From NCBI GenBank assembly GCA_023079485.1, contig CM041104.1, positions 745,676 through 809,675 of the forward strand: DNA of 64,000 nucleotides, written 5' to 3'. Shown piece by piece: positions 58,481-64,000 of this stretch (the stretch's first letter is position 1; every line of letters begins with the position of its first letter). Both the position numbers and the translations under genes were made by a program. The DNA is from Archilochus colubris (lineage: Eukaryota; Chordata; Aves; Apodiformes; Trochilidae). A model generated the notes under the pieces. It was not told the DNA's origin. It searched no databases and saw only the letters and a list, made by a program, of their open reading frames with translations.

Positions 58481-59700
58481 GAATAATTTGGAGTGACTTA
58501 TGGGAACTGGGAGGGACAAGTTTTTCTTCACCTATCACTTTCTTTCTTGTCCAAACATAACTGATGTCTGAGCCCCTGTGAGTCTTGAAAAAAAAGAAAG
58601 ATTCCATGCTATAAAGAGAGATTCTTACACTAAACCATCCTGAAACTTGAGCTGTGATGCCACAACAGACTCAGCAGAAGATCCTCAGATGGAAATTTGG
58701 TTTCTTCCTTTTCAGCCCATTCAAGCTCAAGTGGTTGTGGTCTGAAAGGTCAGATATAAGGTGTAATTAGGGTTTGATAAAGGAGTGTTGCAGCAGAGAA
58801 TAAAATCAAGGGAGGGTGGCTGGGAAGATCCTGTGCTGAGCTGTCCCCTGCCTTACACACAGAGAGAGTTAAAATGACTGCAGCTCTGTGTGTCTGCAAA
58901 AATAACTCATACACCTCCTGTAAATTGGGGGTTGTCAATATATACAAGTCCCCAGCAAGCCTGTCACTGCATAGTCCTGCAAATAAAAAATCTTTTTAGA
59001 TGGACTGTTGTTGGGGAAACAGCTCAGAAATATCCAGGTTGTGAGCAATCCTGACTTACTTCAGGCCACATTGGGTTAATGGTTACTGAGGCCTAGTTAG
59101 AGGCTTTCTGAGAATGAGCTACTGGAAAAGTGATAACTTAATTGGCAACAGAAGAGGAAAGTAATTATGTGAGAAGAATCTTTCCATGAGAATGGTATGT
59201 GCAATTGGAATACAAAGCCACCTGCATGATAAGATGGTGTAAACAAGACTTCTCTATATAAAGTTAGTGCAAGTTGTTAAAAAAGGATTTCATACAATCA
59301 TATTGATGTGCACATGGAATCCTTAAGCCTCTGCAGACTGTTTTCCCACTGACTGTGTGCCTTCTTCAGCTGTCAGTGCTCTGTAGGCATCAGGATGCTT
59401 CACACAGTCTGAGGTCAGGAGCAGGGCTGATGTCTGTGTGCAGGATTATCAGAAACAGATAAAGGAAGGGGTCAGCTTCTTTCCACTGATGAAGTCATGA
59501 CTGTTCTTAACAAGACTGTACTGTAGGTGATGCCATCAGACTCAGTGCTGCTTTTGTAACACGTGTGTATGATGGAGACACACAGAGCTCTGAGAGCTGG
59601 CAATATGTGTTGCCCCAAACTTTGAGAACATCCATCCACCCATCCAGGATCTGAGCACTGCAGTCCCATGGGAGCTGAGGACCTGCAGGATGGTTGTTCT
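58481..59700. other. Unassigned sequence
   Basis: No gene recognised. Part of the right side (from about 59400) may be the 3' untranslated region of the RTE-like element that follows. Confidence 0.35.
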
Positions 59701-59708
59701 GCTGGCAG

Positions 59709-61180
59709 TCAGCATGGCCAGAGCTGAGGGTTTGTTTCAGGGACTCTTGGGACCTCCTCTCTGGGGCTCCTCTGTTGGTGGCACAATCTTAGGAGCTGTT
59801 GATCCTCATCCTTGAGACCTGCCCTGCCCTGTGTCCTCAGTAGCATGGCCTCAGTGCTGGTGACCCCTGCCTGTTCAGGGACAGTGACATTGGTCACACA
59901 GTCATCCAGGGGATGTTTAGGGTTGTAGGGAGGCAGCACTGATGGAAGTGTTGGAGGAGTCACAGGAGATGGCAGTAGATGCCCCATGATTCAGACCCAT
60001 ATAAAAGAGCAGAGAGCACAATGGCTCTGTAGACGCCAATCTTTGAACTTTTCTTCAGGTGTTTATTGCTCCAGACTCTTATGAAGTCTTCCAAGTGCTC
60101 TGTATGCGTTTGCTAAGCTGTTGTCTCTCTCTTTGTCAATCTTGGCATCTAAGGAAATAATGCATCCCAGAGAGCTGAGCTGCTGGGCTGACTTCAGCTC
60201 TGACTCAGCTTTGGTGATGTGGGGCTGATGGAAGTGTTCCTGTGGTGCAGGCTGGGAGAGAACTTCTCTCTTCTTCAAGCTGCCTTCCAGCCCACAAAGC
60301 TCTGCAGCCTCTGCAAAGCAGGATGGTGTGAGCTGCAGAGCTGCTGCTGTGTGAGCAATGCAAGCAGCAGCATCACCAAAAAGCAGCTCTGGGACCTGGG
60401 GATTGAGGGTCTTGGTGTGGACATTCAGCCACCTCAGGCTGAAGAGGCTCCCATCAGTCTGATATCAGGTGTAAATGCCCTTTTCTTCATCCAGGACTGC
60501 TGTGGCCCTTTGGAGCATCGTGCTGAAGAGGATTGTGAATAGAGTGGGTGTGAAAAGGTCTCTTTGTGTCACACCAGTGGTTACTGGGAAGGATTCAGAG
60601 AGTGCATCTCCATCTCTGACCTGTCCCCACTGATCCTCAGGTAGCAGGATGATCATTCTGAGGAACTTGGGGGGACCCTAATCATTCCAAGGTTTGCCAC
60701 AGGCCCTTTCTACTCACAGTGTCAAGAGCTTTAGTGAGGTCAGTGAATGTCACGCAGAGTCCTTTGTTCTGTTCCCTGCACTTCTCTTGCAGTTGCCTGA
60801 GAACAAACACCATGTCTGTGGTACCACTATTGGCTCTGAAACCACAGAGGCTTTCAGGTAGAACTTCCTCTGCTATAGCAGGTACTGACCTGCTCAAAAG
60901 GATTCTTGCAAGGATTTTTCCAGCAGTGGAGAGCAGAGTTACACCTCAGTAGTTGGAGCAGTTTGACTTTTCTCCTTTCTTCTTGTACAGGCTGATGATG
61001 ACTGCATCACACAGATCTGGTGGTAATTTGCCTTGTTCCCATGAAATTGAGCATGGAGAGCTTGGCTTCCATGCTTCCAGACTTTGGGTGGGATTCCACC
61101 AACCCCAGCTGCCTTGCCAGTTTCCAGCTGCTGTATGAGTCTCTCCCAAAGAAGGGGCTGTGTCCAATTGGGTTTTCACC
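59709..61180 (-). pseudogene. RTE reverse transcriptase domain, broken
   Basis: Frames 61179-60946, 60897-60682, 60656-60465, 60278-60063 and 59987-59709 in order give: the LPPDLCDAVIISLYKKKG block, then LPESLCGFRANSGTTDMVF, then motif A VTFTDLTKALDT (catalytic Asp kept, at about 60735). After these come a fragment of the palm, a stretch coding ELLFGDAAACIAHT (60369-60380 for FGDA), and a C-terminal block with HITKAESEL, SLGCIISLDAKID and TSTEAMLLRTQ. The family active site F/YADD has become FGDA, losing the second aspartate. Together with at least four frameshifts or stops this makes the copy inactive. Confidence 0.87.
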
Positions 61181-61819
61181 AGTTGTTGTGTAATGTGCTG
61201 AATTGCTGAGCCTTGGACTACACAGCTAGCACTGAAGAGTCTGAAAATGTTCAGACCATGGGGTCAGGATGGAGGTTTTATCTGTGAGAAGCATTTGGTC
61301 ATCTGAACTGAGTAGAGGGCTTTGGACCTGTGTGGGTCCATACCCTGCACAGTTCAGTCTTTTCTGCCAGGCTGATCCACTTGTTGTGGCTGTCTCCAAG
61401 TTTCTGTGGAGCTCACTGCATTCAGAGGCAAGGCTGCTTTCCTGACATGGCAAGGGGCTGAGCAAGGTGTGCTTGCTGAGAGGTTCTCTTCTTTGTCAAC
61501 AAACCTTGGATCTCTTGGGTGTTTTCATCAAAGCAATCTTTGGTTTTCTTTGAGGAGAACCCTGGGGACTCTTCAGAGGACTGCAGGATGCTCTTGTTAA
61601 TGTGCTGCCAAAGCGCTTCAGGAGAGAGAGCTATGGGATGATCTAAAAGTCCAGCTTGAAGCTTCACCTCGAAGCTGTTTCTCACTGTACCTTTGGAAGA
61701 TGGTTCACTTTGAGCCTCCTCCCTGGATGCTACCCCTCCTAGGTTTGGGCTTCAAGCAGAGGGTAAGTTTGCATGGCACAAGGCAGTGGTCTGTAGGACA
61801 TTCTGCACCAGGCATTGCT

Positions 61820-62522
61820 CGGCTAGGACGGACATTGCCAACATTTCTGACAGTCAGTGAGGTGCCAGTGCTTGGATCCAGGATGCTTCCAGGTTGTCTT
61901 CACGCTGTCTTTCTGCTGGAAGAGAGTGCTGGTGATGGTGAGCTGCTGCTCAGCACAAAACTCCAGCAGGAGACGTCCGTTGTCATTACAGTTTCCAACA
62001 CCATGCTTGCCCAGGACTCCTTTCCAGGCTTCACAGTTCTTTCCTACTCTGGTGTTGAAGTCTCCAAGGATTATGATCTGAGCATCTGCAGGAACCTTTT
62101 GGGTGAGGGGGTGCAGGTTGGTGTAGAATTTGACTTTTTCTGCATGGTCAGCTTGGAGGGTTGGGGCATAAGCACTGAGTAGAACAACATGGTGCTTGTG
62201 TAGTGGGAGGCGTAAGGAAATGATGCGATGGGAGTGACCTGTCGGGAAATCTTCAAGTTTGGAGGCAATGTTTTTAATCATGAAGCCAACTCCAGAGAGG
62301 TGTCTTTCAGTTTTGGGTTTGCCTGAGCAACAGTGTGTAGCCAGCACCATGTTCCTTGGGATTGCCTTCCTGATGAAGATGAACTCCACTGAGAGCAGCA
62401 ATGTTGATGTTAGGTCGTGACAGCTCATGGGCAATCAGAGCAGAATGATGCTCAGGATGCCCACTGTCTGCTGCATCAAGCATGGTTCTGATGTTCCAAC
62501 ATGTGAGTGTCAATCTGAACAC
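61820..62522 (-). pseudogene. RTE endonuclease domain, broken
   Basis: The minus-strand frames 62522-62307 and 62434-61823 hold the endonuclease. N-terminal wording is WNIRTM, then LNIAALSGV-like. The SAYAPT strand (about 62170) and the GDFNTRVG motif (about 62040, catalytic Asp and Asn kept) follow, then NDNGRLLLEFC (about 61990-61960). The expected catalytic Glu after the ALSxV strand is replaced by Gly or His (family normally ALSEVR). A frameshift lies between the two frames, and another after about 61823 disrupts the terminal SDH region. This domain nicks target DNA before reverse transcription. Confidence 0.85.
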
Positions 62523-62950
62523 ACCTTTAGAGGGAGGTGTGTGCCTTTGTCTCTTTGTTCAACCACACCAGAAGATGCCTGTTGGGCCCGTGGTCAGCCA
62601 GCTGGGTTGGGGTGGAGATGAGCTTTGGTTGGGCCACCTTTCCTTGGCCCCTCTCCATATGGAACAAGCAGTGTTCTCCTTGAAAAAGGCAGCTTGCTCA
62701 CTCAGGATGCTGCTGAACAGGACTGTCACCTCCTGGCTCAGTCTTGAGCAACCCAAGTCCTGAGCCTGCTGCATCCAGGGTTGGATCTGGGGCTTCCAGT
62801 GCCCCTTTCCCCTCCTGTTTTCCCCCCTCTCCTGTCCCTGCAGGGGCTTTAGAGGTGTGGGTACAACCCTTGAGCCTGCACTGTGGCTTTTTCAGGTGAG
62901 GCTCAGCATGCACAGAACTGGCCCCACACTTTACTCCTGAGGTTCATCTG

Positions 62951-64000
62951 CCAGGGCCCAGATGGTGACAGGGAAGTCCTCAGGATGTAGGTTTGGTTAG
63001 AGTGTCCTTCTCTCAGCTGCATGGCCTTACAGGGCTAAACAAGCTCCAATCTGCCTGGGTTTGGATTTAGAGTTGTCCTTCTCCTGGGATATTCCTGAAG
63101 GCTGCTGAGCCCATCCTGCCCATGGACCCTCTGACCCTCCTGTTGGGGTCTGTCTGGCATGGGAGACCCCAGTGCAGGCATGTGCCACCTCCAGCACAGC
63201 CCCAACATCACAGGGGCACAAAAACTCCTCCCCACAACCAGGGGGTGCCCGTGGAGGGAGCCTGCATCCTATATGGAAAGCTTTCACATTTCTGTTAAAA
63301 AAATCTTCTCTTGCTCCAGCCTGGGGCTTAATTCAGTTTTTTTCCCAGCTGCAGCACATTGTTACCCTTGGTCATGCTGTGATCCACACTCCCAGTTCTT
63401 GTCCTGCTATCATTTGAAATCCAGAAGCCATTCATTTCAGATATTTTATGCTCTCACCTTGCCCTCTGCATCACAACCAGTTCTGCTGCTCCATCCCTCA
63501 GGATTATGCAGCTGCAGGTGACGAGGATGAGGTAGAGAAAAAAAGACACAGTGTGAATGGAAAAAGAACTAAATGCATGAAAGGCAAGAGAAATTTGTCT
63601 AAAGGAAACTCAGTACTCATTGGGTCGCTGAAAAGGAAAGAGAACAAAAAAGGTAGAACCAGAAAATAGGAGTTATAGGAGTAGGGGTGCAGAGTTCAAT
63701 ACACAAAAGAGCAGAGACAAGAGTCTGGAGGAAAGGACAAAAGGAATGAGAATGAAGAGCAGCTCTCCAATGCCTCTTGCCAGGCTGACTCTGGTCAATA
63801 GTGTTGAACAGCAGCCTTGTTCCCAATGGAAAGCAGGAAAGAAAAAGAAACTTGGATGTAACACAATGGCACCCTATACAATTTTTAATCCTAGAAATTC
63901 AAGTCATTTCTTTTTGTTTAAAGATGAATTGAGATTTTATCCGGGTGAAAAAGGATTTAAACCTGCTTTATAAAAAGGGAAAACTGGGTTCTTGTGGGTG
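62951..64000. other. Right edge, unassigned sequence
   Basis: No gene or element recognised. The left part may include the 5' untranslated region of the RTE element. Purine-biased stretches at 63520-63620 and 63640-63760. Confidence 0.35.

Larger units (their letters stand above)
59700..62950 (-). mobile_element. RTE-type LINE (AviRTE-like), near full length, degenerate
   Basis: Read on the minus strand, a single retrotransposon ORF can be followed from about 62522 to 59709 in several frames: an apurinic endonuclease domain, then a reverse transcriptase domain, the usual RTE order. Length (about 2.8 kb coding) fits RTE elements and is too short for CR1. RTE elements copy themselves by target-primed reverse transcription. 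Sequence wording (ILGDFNTRVG, GNCNDNGRLLLEFC, GFRANSGTTDMVFVLRQLQEK) is that of the vertebrate/nematode RTE group to which AviRTE belongs. Exact ends are not visible. It is the only non-CR1 LINE in the window. Confidence 0.87.

Noticed and set aside
1..64000. CRISPR arrays, bacterial operons, tRNA or rRNA genes
   Set aside because: No regularly spaced direct repeats of that type, no Shine-Dalgarno/operon organisation, and no cloverleaf or rRNA sequence seen. The window is vertebrate nuclear DNA.

Overview
The window looks like vertebrate, specifically bird, nuclear DNA. The main evidence is more than twenty CR1 LINE fragments on both strands, many ending in the ATTCTATG-type 8-bp 3' repeats typical of avian CR1. 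There is also an avian class-II-like endogenous retrovirus fragment with a tRNA-Trp primer-binding site, plus long microsatellites and intron/exon structure. A decayed RTE-type LINE resembling AviRTE lies near the right end; that family has a patchy distribution among birds. I cannot name the species. High CR1 density with several near-identical copies suggests a lineage with recent CR1 activity.

Layout. 1-2.85 kb: 5' part of an ERV on the minus strand (LTR, PBS, broken gag) with a CR1 inserted in or next to it. 3-22 kb: mostly unannotatable intergenic or intronic sequence with CR1 fragments, a 476-bp (GGAA)n array and a CA-rich microsatellite. 22.7-25.7 kb: a dense, rearranged CR1 cluster with reverse-transcriptase-coding CR1, a 117-nt stretch made only of G and T, and a perfect 128-bp tandem duplication. 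25.8-29.85 kb: the only convincing host gene, a five-exon FSIP2-like (fibrous sheath-interacting protein 2-like) gene on the plus strand. It has a CRE-containing promoter and a poly(A) signal. 29.87-31.1 kb: sequence that repeats parts of 23.1-24.9 kb, so the gene lies between direct repeats. 31-59 kb: intergenic or intronic DNA with CR1 fragments, simple repeats and one isolated CpG-dense, promoter-like spot near 50.75 kb. 59.7-62.9 kb: the RTE-like LINE (endonuclease plus reverse transcriptase) on the minus strand, with a mutated catalytic motif. 63-64 kb: nothing identified.

How it fits together. The FSIP2-like gene has a full palindromic CRE and two near-matches within about 60 bp, upstream of a TATA-like box. 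That layout suits a CREM/CREB-driven, spermatid-type promoter and a family whose human member is a sperm-tail fibrous sheath protein. Its N-terminal exons match the FSIP2 N-terminus, but the protein is about 800 residues rather than several thousand. Its last exon carries four 41-residue tandem repeats and five similar short amphipathic helices. The direct repeats on both sides suggest the locus is a member or remnant of a tandemly duplicated, possibly copy-number-variable, testis gene family. This is the most interesting candidate in the window.
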